A stretch of DNA of 64,000 bases from Epinephelus fuscoguttatus. Lineage: Eukaryota > Chordata > Actinopteri > Perciformes > Serranidae. The notes beneath the pieces are model-generated. The model had not been told where the DNA came from, ran no database searches, and worked only from the letters and a program-made list of their open reading frames with translations. The stretch is from the NCBI RefSeq assembly GCF_011397635.1, contig NC_064767.1, positions 21,564,537-21,628,536 of the forward strand, read 5' to 3'. A program made the translations under genes and the position numbers. Of the stretch, positions 1-20,957 are shown piece by piece; position 1 is the first letter of the stretch; every line of letters begins with the position of its first letter.

Positions 1-1453
1 GCTATGCGATATCAGTCCACATTCTCTGACTTGATTAAGCTGTATTTTCTTCTCTTGGAGTTTTGTTATCTCCGTGTCTGTCAAGAGTTTTCTTTTCTCT
101 TCTCTTTCACTGACCGACTGAGAGAAAACTCTGAACAGGCAACATTTCTGAAGCCTACACAAGTCAACTTCAGTTTGACTTGATCCTTTCCACAAAGAGA
201 AAAGGCTGTGGCGTGCGTAAGGTCGTGCTTTGTGTGTGTGCGTGTGTATGTGTGTGTGTTTTATTGATAAAGCTACTGATGTGTCTGTCCAGTCTGTTTT
301 GCCTCTGAAACTAATCATTTATTCTCTTGCCATATCGAGTGGCTTAAAGGGGAAATCTGTTATTTCTTACGGCTGTTTTTGCAGAGAGTACGATATCCAG
401 GATGCGTCTCTAGAGCTGTGTTGCAGCGATGTGCACCTGGAGAACAATGTGAACCCATCTGTAACATCTGTCGTCACATGCAGCCTGCATCAACACAAAA
501 TCTACATTTTGCTCTCACTTCCAGAATCATAAACTACCAGTTTTTCAGGTGTATTTTATCCTTTTAATCTCACTATCTTCAGTGTGATCTTACATTTTAT
601 AATCCTCTTATGCTGCTAGGGTTTTTTGTACTAAATATACATGATATATTTTACATAATTTTGTACAGATTTACTGTCGTATATTATTAGATGATGTATT
701 GTACATAAAAGAAGAGTGACGGAAATAAGTGATTTAAGCTTGATATGTTTACTTACATACAGTATACACCTAATTTATATAATTAAATACTTTGCTATGT
801 CTTTATATTTCTTTTATAAGAGTTACGTTAGTGGTACTAATGCCCCGACTTTAAAGAAAAATTTAAAATAATTTGTATTGTACTGAATAACAGGGTGGCT
901 GGTTTAAGATGCAAATGTCATGGGTGCAGGTTTTTTTTTTATTGTATTTTATTTCTTTTAAGATGGTTTACCCCTGTTTGAGATTAATTTTAGTTCAGTT
1001 TTATAATATTTTAACCATTTTATTTAAAGATTGGATTGTTGAACAACAGAGTGAGTAAAAATGTCATCATGTGTTCTGTATTGACGTGAATAAGAACAAT
1101 GGTAACATTTCTACACTCACACGGTGGAAGATAAGCAGGAGCAGGAGCCCCGACATGTTAAATATAAATAATATTTGTCGTCTGAATGTGTTCATAGTTA
1201 ATGTAGAGATGTTCATATTTCTTTTGGAGAGCATTATTTTAATATGTAAAGTGTGCCTATATATTATTTTTTCTTAAAAAAAAAGTTTACATTGATAATA
1301 AACACCTATAAATACCTACAAAGTTGTATTTGTTCTGTATGTGAATGCAGTCCTACTTTAGTTTGTCAACTGGTCAGACGAAATTAAATGTTGCTTGTAA
1401 ACTAAAAGAGTATTTGGAGAGAAGTTCTACTTCTGTATTAACAGCCGAGTCGC
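1..1453. other. Left-edge region without a confident gene
   Basis: No gene can be assigned here. An open frame runs from the window edge to a stop near 183. A second open frame after a splice-acceptor-like TTTTTGCAG (ending at 383) reaches a stop at 530-532 and could be a terminal exon of a plus-strand gene entering from the left. Neither translation resembles a family I recognise. An AATAAA at 1297-1302 would suit a 3' end. The remainder is AT-rich with no visible structure. Confidence 0.25.
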
Positions 1454-2003
1454 AAAAAAGGATCATTTGTATGTCAATTACTCACCAGTGTTATGCTGAA
1501 GTTGTGAGGAAAACTCTGCTTTTCTCACGTCTCAGTGAAGAACGAAGAATCCAAAAACATAAATTAATAATTTCAAAAATGGTGAACATTCTTCAATTCA
1601 CATGCATTTTCTGTTAAAATACTGTAAATGCATACAATAAGCGCACATGGGCAAGTGCGTTTGAACTCTGCTCGTGCTTTCCATCAGCAGATTTCAAAAG
1701 CAAGCACTCCTTGTTGGTGTGTGAGACTGTTTATGCACAAGTGTTTTAAGTGGTAACATTTTAGAGAAGAGGCATGTGTTTGGGAAGTACGGCTGGATAA
1801 ATGAGACTTGAATTGTACTGCATGAGTTGTATAAATGTTTGGATATTTTGATGTATGTTGTTTTTAAACCCAACTCCCTTTTACTTAAATTCAGTCTCAG
1901 TTTTTGGATTCTTCGTTCACCGTTAAGACATGCGAGAAAAGCAAAATTTTCTTAATGAATTCAGGGTAACACTGACATTTTTGTGGGTGAAGTATTCCTT
2001 TAA
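1454..2003. repeat. Foldback (palindromic) MITE remnant
   Basis: The stretch around 1455-1560 is an imperfect inverted copy of about 1895-2003. The outer right end reads GGGTGAAGTATTCCTTTAA, and the left end carries the diverged complement. Matching inner blocks include GAAGAATCCAAAAAC on the left and GTTTTTGGATTCTTC on the right. Arms of about 100 bp around a 340-bp centre, with no transposase, fit a non-autonomous DNA transposon. No clear target duplication was found. Confidence 0.6.
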
Positions 2004-4807
2004 CTTTGAGCGATGCAGCTACACTCCAGCAGGTTTCCTTGAGACCATGTGCGTCTGCAGATCCCTGTTACATCTTGAGAAGAAGAAGAAGAAAGACATA
2101 AGAGGATATGATGTATGTCTTCACAGGAGCACAAAGAAAAGCAGATATACCCTCCTACAGAAAGAGCCTATAAATAGAAACTGCCAAATTCCAGCAGCAT
2201 CCTAAAACAAAAGTACCGCAGTATTAAAGCCACCATCGTTAGCGCACTCACTCACTCACTCACACACACACACAGACACACACATTCACAAACTGCTACA
2301 CTCCGAGGCCCCAGATGTGGAAGCAGCTGGGGCGAGTCTTTGTAGTGGAAAGAGTGCTGTCTTGTCACTGCATGAGGCAGCAGCTGATGGGAAACATGAA
2401 GCTTCAGACCTCAGCTTTGGCCCTGACAGGCTGAACCTGGGCCAGACCTGGCTCAGTGTCTGCTGATGCATAGACAACGAGGATCTGCTCGGTTGGATCA
2501 CATAGACGGGACATGAAGGATCTCATGTGCCCTTAGACTAAAGGGCTCGTTCAGTTTCTCCCAGACGTGCGTGGCATGTGAGAGCTGCTCTGACTTCTGT
2601 AGCAAGTGAGACAGGGGCTTGAACTGTACTGACGTTTCATAACAATGAGTCATTAACACTGCCGGCCCTTCAAGAGCCGTGATCCAAAGCATGTACCTTT
2701 AATTACATTTTTGTTTTAAGTTCCATTCATGGGAAATGGGCTCTTTGCTTTCATGTAAGTAGCAGAAATGTTTGGTCTCAGAAATGAACTTCAGAACAGG
2801 CTCCTCTCGCATGTGGTTTGCTTCAAACACGCCAACGTTGTTGACACGTAAGAATCAAATCAGACTTGTTAACACCTGGTTCATTTAATCGGACGTCTTG
2901 AGAAGAGGAAAATATTATTCATCATATCATGAAGGCCATACGTGTATGCACAAATATTACATGAATGTGCGGACATGCTTTATTTTTAAAGCAGACATGC
3001 TAATGTACAGAAAGAACGTGAACTGGGCTGCACTCCTTCAAGGAGATTGGTCGAAATTGGTTGTCAGTGTTACTTTAAAACGTTCTTGGATCAGCCACAT
3101 GAAAATTCAACAGTAGGGCAAAACATAATCTAAATAATTCATAGTCTGAAACTTAAATCAAAAGTATGTTTGTTGAGTAAATTGAGTCTGAGACCTGTAT
3201 GTAATAACTGACCAAAGCGATATCGATCAGCGAGGCCTTCGTGAACTCCCCGACATCCAGACCAGGATCTTATCAAGCCGACCCATAGAAACGGTTTTGT
3301 TTGACAAACTTTGCTTCACATAAACCTGTACCTTGTGATAACAACTGCCGAGCGTCACTTCCTCTGACAAAATCTAATTGTGTTGTGATTGAGGCGGGAC
3401 TGCGCCGTGTCTGGCCACTTCTGCGTGACAGTGCCTCCTTAGTGGAGGTAACTGCTACCCTGGCCTGCCTTACACTGTTTACACTCAGTGATCCATTCTG
3501 AGACATGCAAGGCCCCCTCGCCCTGTTAGCATACACTGAGGATTTCATGATGTTTACTCTGTATATACAGGAGTCAGCTTAAATAAGACTTCCATGAATG
3601 CCGGATCCCCAGAAAACTGATGGACTAGATTAGACTTTGGCCCACAACGTGGAACTCTCTTGGCATTTTGGACCATTTTGACCCGAGCAAGGTTAATAAA
3701 ACATAAATATTTATGTTACTATGGGGTTCTCTGCTCCCCTCAGAAGCCAAGCATACAGTCGGCGCTGAATATTGTGATACAACACAGATTTGTTGTAGCC
3801 ATCAAAATGTTCTCTGAGAAACAGGCTGGTGTGTGTTTGTGTATATTTATATGTGATGTACGTCTGCTACAAGGTGCTCCATGGATGAAAAAACTATGAG
3901 ATGAAACTAAATATTACATGTATAGTGTATTCTGATTTTTCCTCTGCCTTAGTAATGATTTTTGTTTGTTCGTTTTTTACCCATCGTAGGCTATTTATGT
4001 TTTGTGTTACTGTGTTTAGTCGGCATGTAATATTTTACAATGGGATTACTTTAAGAACAGATAATTTGTGACCTGGATGTTGGTACTAATTAACATATTT
4101 AGATACATGTATGTCGTAGAAAAGTTTAAAGCAATTAAATTTGATTCATAACTTCTCCTTATTGATCAGACTTTAGTTATTTGATATACTGTGAATGTTT
4201 GAACAACCCCTGTTCAGTATTCCTGCACATGCTGCACAAAACTGCTAAGCTTTTTCAGTTTCACTGTACAAATTTATTTTACAGAATTTTTATATTGTCT
4301 TTCTCAGATTTATTGTAAATTTTCTATTCTATATTTGTGTTCCTGACTGTTTGCCTATATTTTTATTAATTATCTTTTTAATTATTTATTTTATTAATAC
4401 TGTAGGCTTATGTTTATTACACCAAGGCAAACTCCCTGTGAGTTTAGTTTAGCTTAGTTTAGTTTAGTTGCACCTACATGCATACAAAATATAGGATGAA
4501 GAGATTAAAAGTTAAAACACTGTGCAGGAGAGGTTAGCAGGCAAAAATGGCTTATTAAGTTACCTACCCTTTTAAATAACAACAATCATACATAAAAAGA
4601 AAAAGCTAAAAGCAAAGATTGTATAATTGAACAAGAGCTCCAGACTTAGAAGAAATACAAAATTGTTAGCGATGTACAATTACAAAAACAAAACATTACA
4701 AGTCTTTTCAAATTAGAGTCCTCTTCTGATATTTTTTCAATAACAATAATGTAGCTGAGTAAAAACCTACATGATAATAAACTGTTCTGTAATTCTGATT
4801 AGTTTCT
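2004..4807. other. Intergenic stretch, no gene recognised
   Basis: Short open frames here have no recognisable domains. A small CACT/CA-rich simple repeat lies at about 2245-2290. The stretch is otherwise AT-rich, including 3900-4450 and a short run of TTTAG repeats near 4442-4470. Nothing else is supportable. Confidence 0.5.
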
Positions 4808-6401
4808 TTAAAGGACCCACATTGTAAAAAGTCATATTTCCATACCTTTTTTTTATTATAAAGCAGATATAGGTGCCGTATGAATACTGTTTAAGTATCA
4901 AATGATCAATCCACAGAGAAACACACACAGTGCTTCATTCAGAAACTTTTGTCTTTAAACGTGAGAACTTCTGTAAAATTGTGATGTCACAACTGTAACA
5001 GATAATGGTAGGAACTGCTGCTACAGTGCCGTTACAATCATTCCCCGGCAGCAGTGACAGCTCAGAGGCGTCGAGAGGTGCATTCTGAATCGCATACTTT
5101 TATGTGCTGTTGTATGCATTATGGACACAACTGGGATAAACTACTTTCTCATAACATTGCACACTGAACTTTGACCTTCCTGTTTTTATATCCATTACCT
5201 TGGAGATAAAACAAACGCCACTCACCCAGTTTGCCAGAGACAGAGATTAACCCGGAGAATTCTGCTGCAATGTATGTAGTTCAACATTCAACAAGATATA
5301 ACTGCTCAGATTGTTGATTCTAACAGATTAGATTTGCATCAGTTAAATTACATCCGCATTTCTCTTTCATTGTAATTTTTGTAGTTATGTCCTTTGGTTG
5401 TTTGTGATATTTATTATTTTGTTCACCTAAACAATCAATATTCCTATTATTAATATTTGACTGGTCATCAGTTAGGCTACTTGAACATGCTGGCGCTGTC
5501 AGTTGTCAAGCTGTCATCTGTTTGCATCTCAGTCAATGTGATGTATCGTCCGCTGCGCAGAGGATTGTGGGTGAGAATAGCCAGAGAAGCATGCTGGCTT
5601 GCAAACTGCAAAATCAGACCATCCTGGTATTTTTGCCATACTGCATTTTACATACTATGCACTGGGACATTCTTAATCTTTTTCTGGCATGCTATATAAC
5701 AGTGGTTCCATACTCTGCTGCCAGAATCTTGACTCGGACTAGAAAACATGACCACATCACACGGATCCTGTCATACCTACACTGGTTACCTGTTGTCTTT
5801 AAAATTGATTTTAAGATTTGCTCTGAGTTATATAACAGATCTTTTATTGCCCTATGTTCCCTCTCGCACCCTGAGATCCTTAGATGCATCTTACCTAGTT
5901 GTTTCGAGGTCTAGATTAATTCACAAAGGTGATAAAGCCTTTGCAGTCAGAGCTCCATGACTTTGGAATAACCTGCCTGAGGAGATCAGGACTGCAAACT
6001 CTCATCTTTTAAATCACTTCTGAAAACCTGCTTGTTTAAAATTGGCTTTCGTTGATTTTAACTGCTTTATTATTTTGTGTTTTACTCTGTTTCGTGTATT
6101 CTGTTTATACTGCTTCTATCTTATTTTATTTGCTTTGTCTTTTATTCGGTGAAAGGTGCTGCATGAATGAAGTTTATTATAATTATGGTTGTAGAAGTGT
6201 TGGTATACACAGGAGAGTGCAGATGAGGAAGAGGCAGGTGCTAAAACTCTGTGTTTCAGACAGAAGGTGAATATAGGTATATCAGGACACAGTATGAGAA
6301 AAATAACGTGTTTTTTGACCATTAAAGCATGTCAACGTGTTCTAGCAGACATCCAAAATACAAGTATGAACCTAAAAATGACTGTAATAGAGGACCTTTA
6401 A
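4808..6401. mobile_element. MITE-type element with TTAAAGGACC ends, carrying a LINE tail
   Basis: The left end (4808) begins TTAAAGGACCCACATTGTAA and the right end finishes in the complementary AGGACCTTTAA at 6401. The left arm, with its run of T, its AAGCAGATATAGGTGC stretch and its GTGATGTCAC core, and the right arm match a dispersed fish repeat as I remember it. No transposase frame is present. The middle is occupied by a LINE 3' fragment (about 5695-6185), so the original element was interrupted. Confidence 0.6.
5695..6185 (+). mobile_element. 5'-truncated LINE (L2-like) reverse-transcriptase tail
   Basis: The plus-strand translation gives SAARILTRTRKHDHITRIL then LHWLPVVFKIDFKI, followed in another frame by PSRTLRSLDASYLVVSRSRL and GDKAFAVRAP. 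This order is typical of the C-terminal end of ORF2 in fish L2-like non-LTR retrotransposons. At least one frameshift and a stop directly after AVRAP break the frame. The copy ends in a short AT-rich tail (TTTATTATAATTATGG), as expected of a LINE 3' end. It is a dead 5'-truncated copy inside a MITE. Confidence 0.7.
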
Positions 6402-8119
6402 AAAATTTCCAGCCAACAGGCATCAGTCTTTGTATTATTGTGATCTACATATTGTGTTTTCAGATTTTGCTTTGTGTCCCTGTAAACTTTAAAAGATTAG
6501 GAAGAATTAGGCCCACTTTCTTAGAGAGTTGCCCCACATGTCTGATCCAAATCTCAACTATGTTAAACTGCATTCCTCAGATACCAGACTACTGTGTGCA
6601 CACAGCCTCTCAGTCATGTGCCCCACTGACACCAGCACGTGATCTCTTTCCTGCTTTACTGATCATCAGGCTGCTCCAGCAGAGACACAGCCCATTGAGG
6701 AGAACATTTACCACCAACACATAGCTAGGAGCAGTCTAACAGGACACCTCCTCTGTGGCTTGTTATCTCTTTCTGTTTCCAGATCAGCACACACTTCCGG
6801 CTGCTGATGTCACATGACTCGTGGGAGCTGCAGGAGGAAGCAGGTTGGGTTGAGACAGCAGCAGCAGCAGCGATGCAAACATCCACGAGCTGAGCAGGGC
6901 TGAAGGTTTTGGACAACAGAGACAAACACAGGCTGAGATGCAGGATCATCCGTCACAGGACACACACAGTGAGTTGTGGCATGGACTGTAACTGTGTGTT
7001 CTCCACATGAGCCGTGAGCTGCATCAAGGAAGTCACAAGTTTAATAAGAGGAAGTAAGTTGAAGCTTTTGGTAAAACACGGGGTGTAGTTTACGGACCGG
7101 AACAGATTCACATGATTAAAAAAATATATTCAATTGTTGAGCTTTGACATCAGCTGATGTGTGATGTGACCTGCATACAGGCTCATATGGGAAGTGTTCA
7201 GATCCTTTAATACCACACTGTAAGAATACTCTGTCTTTAAGTATGGTGACGTCAGGTAAACTGGGACACTTTTTCTCCAGACTACCCAAAGTGTTATTTT
7301 TATAATTCATTACGGATCTCTGCTATATTTCTATAAAGGACATATTTTACCAAGTAAAATAATTTAGCAACTTTGGACCCTCAAACACATCAAGAACCCC
7401 TGCCTCAGTCTGATGATGTGTTCAGGTAAAATGGGACAGTCGTGCTTGTTTTAACATTTTCCCCACCAGAGTGTTATTGTAAGTTGCCAGCCACCTCCAG
7501 CATTTTTAAAATCATATTCACTAATCTTTCAAGACCCACAGATATATTTTTTTCTATGACTATGTGAACAGTATGAAACTAAAGATGACCTTCTGTTTTA
7601 TAACACAAAAAAAACCACTTGAATTTGTGCATTTTTATGAAAAACAACATTTTAGACAAAAAGCTGAGAAAAAAAATGCATTTTTGTCCAAGAACAAAAT
7701 CAATTTCACATTTACTTTTTTTGTTTTTCTCATTTCCTTATGTCAGTTTGAATTGTATAAATGAAAATAACAATAGTAATAATAATGAAGATAATATTCT
7801 CCTTGAGGTATAGCGAAACACGTTTCACGTTCAGTCATCGTTCAGTGTTCTGTGGTCATATTGTCCATGTGTCATTGTCACCGTAATGGAGATTCTGTTT
7901 TGTCTCACCTAACTCGATTGCTTCTTCGTCCAAATCTGATACGGAATGTTGATCACAACAAGAATTGTTGGAGTCTGAGTCCATCAGCTTCTCCACGGCT
8001 CGCGCAAACGTAAACTTTTCTGTGGGCATCGGCATTTTAGTGCAGTTGGATATGGCAGTGCTGTATCTCGTCAATGGCGAGGAAGCATTCTGACAAAAAT
8101 GGTGGGAAAGTGTTAAATG
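6402..8119. other. Intergenic stretch without recognised genes
   Basis: No coding exon is recognised. A short CAG/CAA-type run (AGCAGCAGCAGCAGCGATG) near 6858-6876 follows a CRE-like TGATGTCA at 6805-6812, which could mark a promoter or a non-coding first exon of hps1, but no splice link can be shown. Phrases such as AGGTAAACTGGGACA (7255) and AGGTAAAATGGGACA (7424) recur and look like fragments of an older repeat. Confidence 0.3.
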
Positions 8120-8127
8120 GCTGAATC

Positions 8128-8418
8128 TAAGGATGCACGATATTGGATTTTTTGCCAATATCTGATATATATCAGCTTATTTGGCCGATAACCAATATCG
8201 ATATATATCCACTTTTTTCCCCACCTAATTTCAGTGATCATCAATTCTCTTCTGTAGTGGAATTAACATGATATTATTCCTGCATGCTCTCATCATGATG
8301 GCCCACCACCAGATGGAGACATGAAATACAATACTTTCAATGTATGTAATATTTATGTATTGTGCAAAATAAGAAAAAGCATGTTGGCCGATTCTGATAT
8401 TATTACTGTGCATCCCTA
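8128..8418. mobile_element. hAT-type MITE with 8-bp target duplication
   Basis: This is a 291-bp element. It begins TAAGGATGCACGATATTGG and ends in CAGTGTGCATCCCTA-like sequence (ACTGTGCATCCCTA), the complement of TAGGGATGCACAGT. It is flanked on both sides by an identical GCTGAATC (8120-8127 and 8419-8426). Eight-base target duplications are characteristic of the hAT superfamily. The inside is AT-rich with repeated CCAATATC/CCGATAACC motifs and contains no transposase, so it is non-autonomous. Confidence 0.85.
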
Positions 8419-8462
8419 GCTGAATCAATTTATGAATATTTTATGGACAAAAATATTAAATA

Positions 8463-10082
8463 CAGTACAGGCCAAAAGTTTGGACGCACCTTCTCATTCA
8501 ATGCGTTTTCTTTATTTTCATGACTATTTACATTGTAGATTCTCACTGAAGGCATCAAAACTATGAATGAACACATGTGGAGTTATGTACTTAACAAAAC
8601 AAGGTGAAATAACTGAAAACATGTTTTATATTCTAGTTTCTTCAAAATAGCCACCCTTTGCTCTGATTACTGCTTTGCACACTCTTGGCATTCTCTCCAT
8701 GAGCTTCAAGAGGTAGTCACCTGAAATGGTTTTCCAACAGTCTTGAAGGAGTTCCCAGAGGTGTGTAGCACTTGTTGGCCTCTTTGCCTTCACTCTGCGG
8801 TCCAGCTCACCCCAAACCATCTCGACTGGGTTCAGGTCCGGTGACTGTGGAGGCCAGGTCATCTGCCGCAGCACTCCATCACTCTCCTTCTTGGTCAAAT
8901 AGCCCTTACACAGCCTGGAGGTGTGTTTGGGGTCATTGTCCTGTTGAAAAATAAATGATCGTCCAACTAAACGCAAACCGGATGGGATGGCATGTCGCTG
9001 CAGAATGCTGTGGTAGCCATGCTGGTTCAGTGTGCCTTCAATTTTGAATAAATCCCCAACAGTGTCACCAGCAAAACACCCCACACCTCCTCCTCCTCCA
9101 TGCTTCACAGTGGGAACCAGGCATGTGGAATCCATCCGTTCACCTTTTCTGCGTCTCACAAAGACACGGCGGTTGGAACCAAAGATCTCAAATTTGGACT
9201 CATCAGACCAAAGCACAGATTTCCACTGGTCTAATGTCCATTCCTTGTGTTTCTTGGCCCAAACAAATCTCTTCTGCTTGTTGCCTCTCCTTAGCAGTGG
9301 TTTCCTAGCAGCTATTTGACCATGAAGGCCTGATTCGCGCAGTCTCCTCTTAACAGTTGTTCTAGAGATGGGTCTGCTGCTAGAACTCTGTGTGGCATTC
9401 ATCTGGTCTCTGATCTGAGCTGCTGTTAACTTGTGATTTCTGAGGCTGGTGACTCGGATGAACTTATCCTCAGAAGCAGAGGTGACTCTTGGTCTTCCTT
9501 TCCTGGGTCGGTCCTCATGTGTGCCAGTTTCGTTGTAGCGCTTGATGGTTTTGCGACTCACTTGGGGACACATTTAAAGTTTTTGCAATTTTCCGGACTG
9601 ACTGACCTTCATTTCTTAAAGTAATGATGGCCACTGCGTTTTCTTTAGTTAGCTGATTGGTTCTTGCCATAATATGAATTTTAACAGTTGTCCAATAGGG
9701 CTGTCGGCTGTGTATTAACCTGACTTCTGCACAACACAACTGATGGTCCCAACCCCATTGATAAAGCAAGAAATTCCACTAATTAACCCTGATAAGGCAC
9801 ACCTGTGAAGTGGAAACCATTTCAGGTGACTACCTCTTGAAGCTCATGGAGAGAATGCCAAGAGTGTGCAAAGCAGTAATCAGAGCAAAGGGTGGCTATT
9901 TTGAAGAAACTAGAATATAAAACATGTTTTCAGTTATTTCACCTTTTTTGTTAAGTACATAACTCCACATGTGTTCATTCATAGTTTTGATGCCTTCAGT
10001 GAGAATCTACAATGTAAATAGTCATGAAAATAAAGAAAACGCATTGAATGAGAAGGTGTGTCCAAACTTTTGGCCTGTACTG
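8463..10082. mobile_element. Tc1/mariner-type transposon, about 1.62 kb
   Basis: Both ends are CAGTACAGGCCAAAAGTTTG or its complement, and the inverted repeats are unusually long at about 271 bp each (8463-8733 and 9812-10082). A TA lies directly left of the element, as expected of Tc1 insertion; the right flank reads TG, so one side has changed. One transposase gene is encoded on the minus strand. The size and layout match fish Tc1-like elements. The transposase is frameshifted once, so this copy is probably inactive. Confidence 0.93.
8626..9670 (-). pseudogene. Tc1-like DDE transposase, one frameshift
   Basis: Translation starts at the ATG at 9670 (MARTNQLTKENAVAIITLRN) and continues as a helix-turn-helix DNA-binding region. 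Near 9560 the frame breaks after KTLNVSP and resumes as CPQVSRKTIKRYNETGTH, consistent with a small deletion. The rest is open to the TAA at 8626. The catalytic set expected of a DD34E enzyme is present: SDESKFEIF, a QQDNDPKHTS block, and NPVEMVWGELD. A glycine-rich box (GGGGGVGCFAG) lies between the first two. About 340 aa in total, normal for Tc1 transposases. The last 35 codons lie inside the inverted repeat. Confidence 0.9.
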
Positions 10083-10234
10083 TGTGTCTGTAATATGACA
10101 GGGTGCCACACTGTAGTACAAGTCATGATTTTTATGGCACCTGGTCAGCTGAAAACATTCACCTCAGAAAAATGTCCCATTTTAGCTTCATGTTTTGTCC
10201 CACATTACCTGACTGCACGCTGTGAAAGTATGAT

Positions 10235-11293
10235 CAGGAAAATGTACTTAAAGTATTAAAGTAAAAGTACTCAATGCCAAAAATGTGAGTTTTACACTGA
10301 TATTGGATTATTATTACTCTCACATTAATGTAAAGGCAGGATTTTACTGTTGTAGGCTGAGTTGATTAGTAGAGCCATCTATTTTGTATCAGATGGCAAC
10401 TAATGATTATTGTCATTATGAATTAATCTGCTGTTTATTTTCTCCACAATAGTTTGGTTTGTAAAAAATCTTACAATCGTGAGAAATGCTGTCACAATAA
10501 TCCAGAGCCCAAAGTGACACTGTCACAATGTTTGCTTTGCCCAACCAATAGTACAAAATTCCCAGTTATTAAATATATATATAAACGTATTTAAAGGACA
10601 AGCAGCAAATCCTCACATTTGTGAAGAGAGGGCCATGAAATATTTTTGCATGAGAAAATGACTTAAATTCTTTGTCACACCCCACATTAAAGGCAAAGGA
10701 ACAATAAGGGAGGACATGATATGGAGAAGATGAAAAGGTTTGGCATCTGTGTAAAATCAGTTCATTGTCAACAAGAAGGCGATGACAAAGAACTGAGCCT
10801 CCAAGCCTCGAACAATGGATGGACATGATCAAGGAGATCTTTATCATGGAAAGATGACTTTCCCCCTGAGGTCTGGAGGAGCAGTATTCCTTTAGACAAT
10901 GTAAAAAATGGATTGTCTTTATTTCAGAGGAAATGGACGCAGCTTCACCGTGAATGTCTGGACTATAAAAGAACATTTAACACGTGGGCTTGTGAATACT
11001 TAACTTAATACTTTGCACTAAATGTTTTGTCTAAAAATTTAAATTTAAAAATACTTTAAATAAAGAGTTTACAAAAACAAAAATTTGATTTGCATGCAAA
11101 AAAATCTTAATTCATTAGGTAACTAGTAACTAAGCTGTCAGGTAAATGCTGTGGATTAAAAAGTACAGTATGTCCCTCTGAAATGTTGAGGTGCAGGAGC
11201 AGAAGGTGCCATGCAAAGAAAAATACAAGTACTTAAAAATTGCTCCAAGTACAGTACTTGAATAAATGTACTTAGTTACATTCCAACACTGCA
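10235..11293. repeat. Degenerate dispersed repeat with TACTTAAGTA-type ends
   Basis: The left side (AAGTAAAAGTACTCAATGCC, about 10260-10279) and the right side (TACTTAGTTACATTCCAACA, about 11270-11289) are typical outer sequences of a very common fish repeat. No coding capacity is seen. A block at about 11090-11171 (GGTAACTAGTAACTAAGCTG onwards) is repeated at about 11470-11552. Confidence 0.4.
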
Positions 11294-12163
11294 TATAGTG
11301 ACATGTGTGACTCTGCCTTTATATGTTTTTACAGGAAAATGACTTAAATTCTGAAAATAGTTGCCCTTTAATTCTCTGTTAGTTGACTAATTGTTTCAGC
11401 AGCATTTGTATTTAATGTTTGGCGCTTTAATCTGCAAGAAAACATGATATTTAAAAACTATTCATATGTTTTGCATGCAAAAAATCTTTATTTGATAGGT
11501 AACTAGTAACTAAAGCTGTCGGATAAATGTTGTGGATTAAAAAGTACAGTAGAAAGTGCCATAAAAAGAAAAGTAGGATTAAACATATTTGTAAATGGAG
11601 CTTTCTGTGATACAAATGAAGTCAATACAAAGAGCTCTTAAAAGGAACTATAATGCACTCTGTGCTGAATTTAAAGGATTGTAGATTTCATATAAAGGCA
11701 TTAAGCCTTTGAGTTTTTTTTCTTTTTTGAGTAAGCCGATTTCAGAGGGCAATAAGTTCACAGAGCTCAGTCACCCAGTTATCTTCAAATTCAGTCTGAT
11801 CTCACTAATCTCCAAAGATGACCCAGAACGCTTATAAGTCGTTTTAAAAATCTTTTCGTGAGGAGAATAAGAGTATATCTCCTGAGGTGGACTCTTATAT
11901 CTGCTCTGAATGATAGTGTCACGCAGTCCTGACAGTGTTGAACCTAACTGACATAACTTTTTAATCTGCGCTGTCAGCAGAGGTTGTCAGTGATAAAATA
12001 TCAGCTCTTAGGTTCTGTTTATTTTAGGTCAAAAGAGCTATAGAGTGTGAGAAAGAGTTTCCCATAACTAGGCCTGTGTTTCTCTCTAGCATAATGCATG
12101 TGGAGTGGTCGGAGTAAATAGGACACCCAAGCGAAGCGGGACAGGAGTGCGTCTGCGGTCCAG
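11294..12163. other. hps1 upstream region
   Basis: AT-rich upstream sequence contains a duplicated block (see the repeat at 10235-11293) and no recognisable gene. The hps1 start codon at 12164 is immediately preceded by GCGGTCCAG, which could itself be a splice acceptor, so the transcription start may lie in an unlocated upstream non-coding exon. Confidence 0.3.

Positions 12164-20957
<8,794 letters not shown>

Noticed and set aside
9032-9319. Plus-strand open frames across the Tc1-like element
   Set aside because: They are opposite-strand shadows of the transposase gene.
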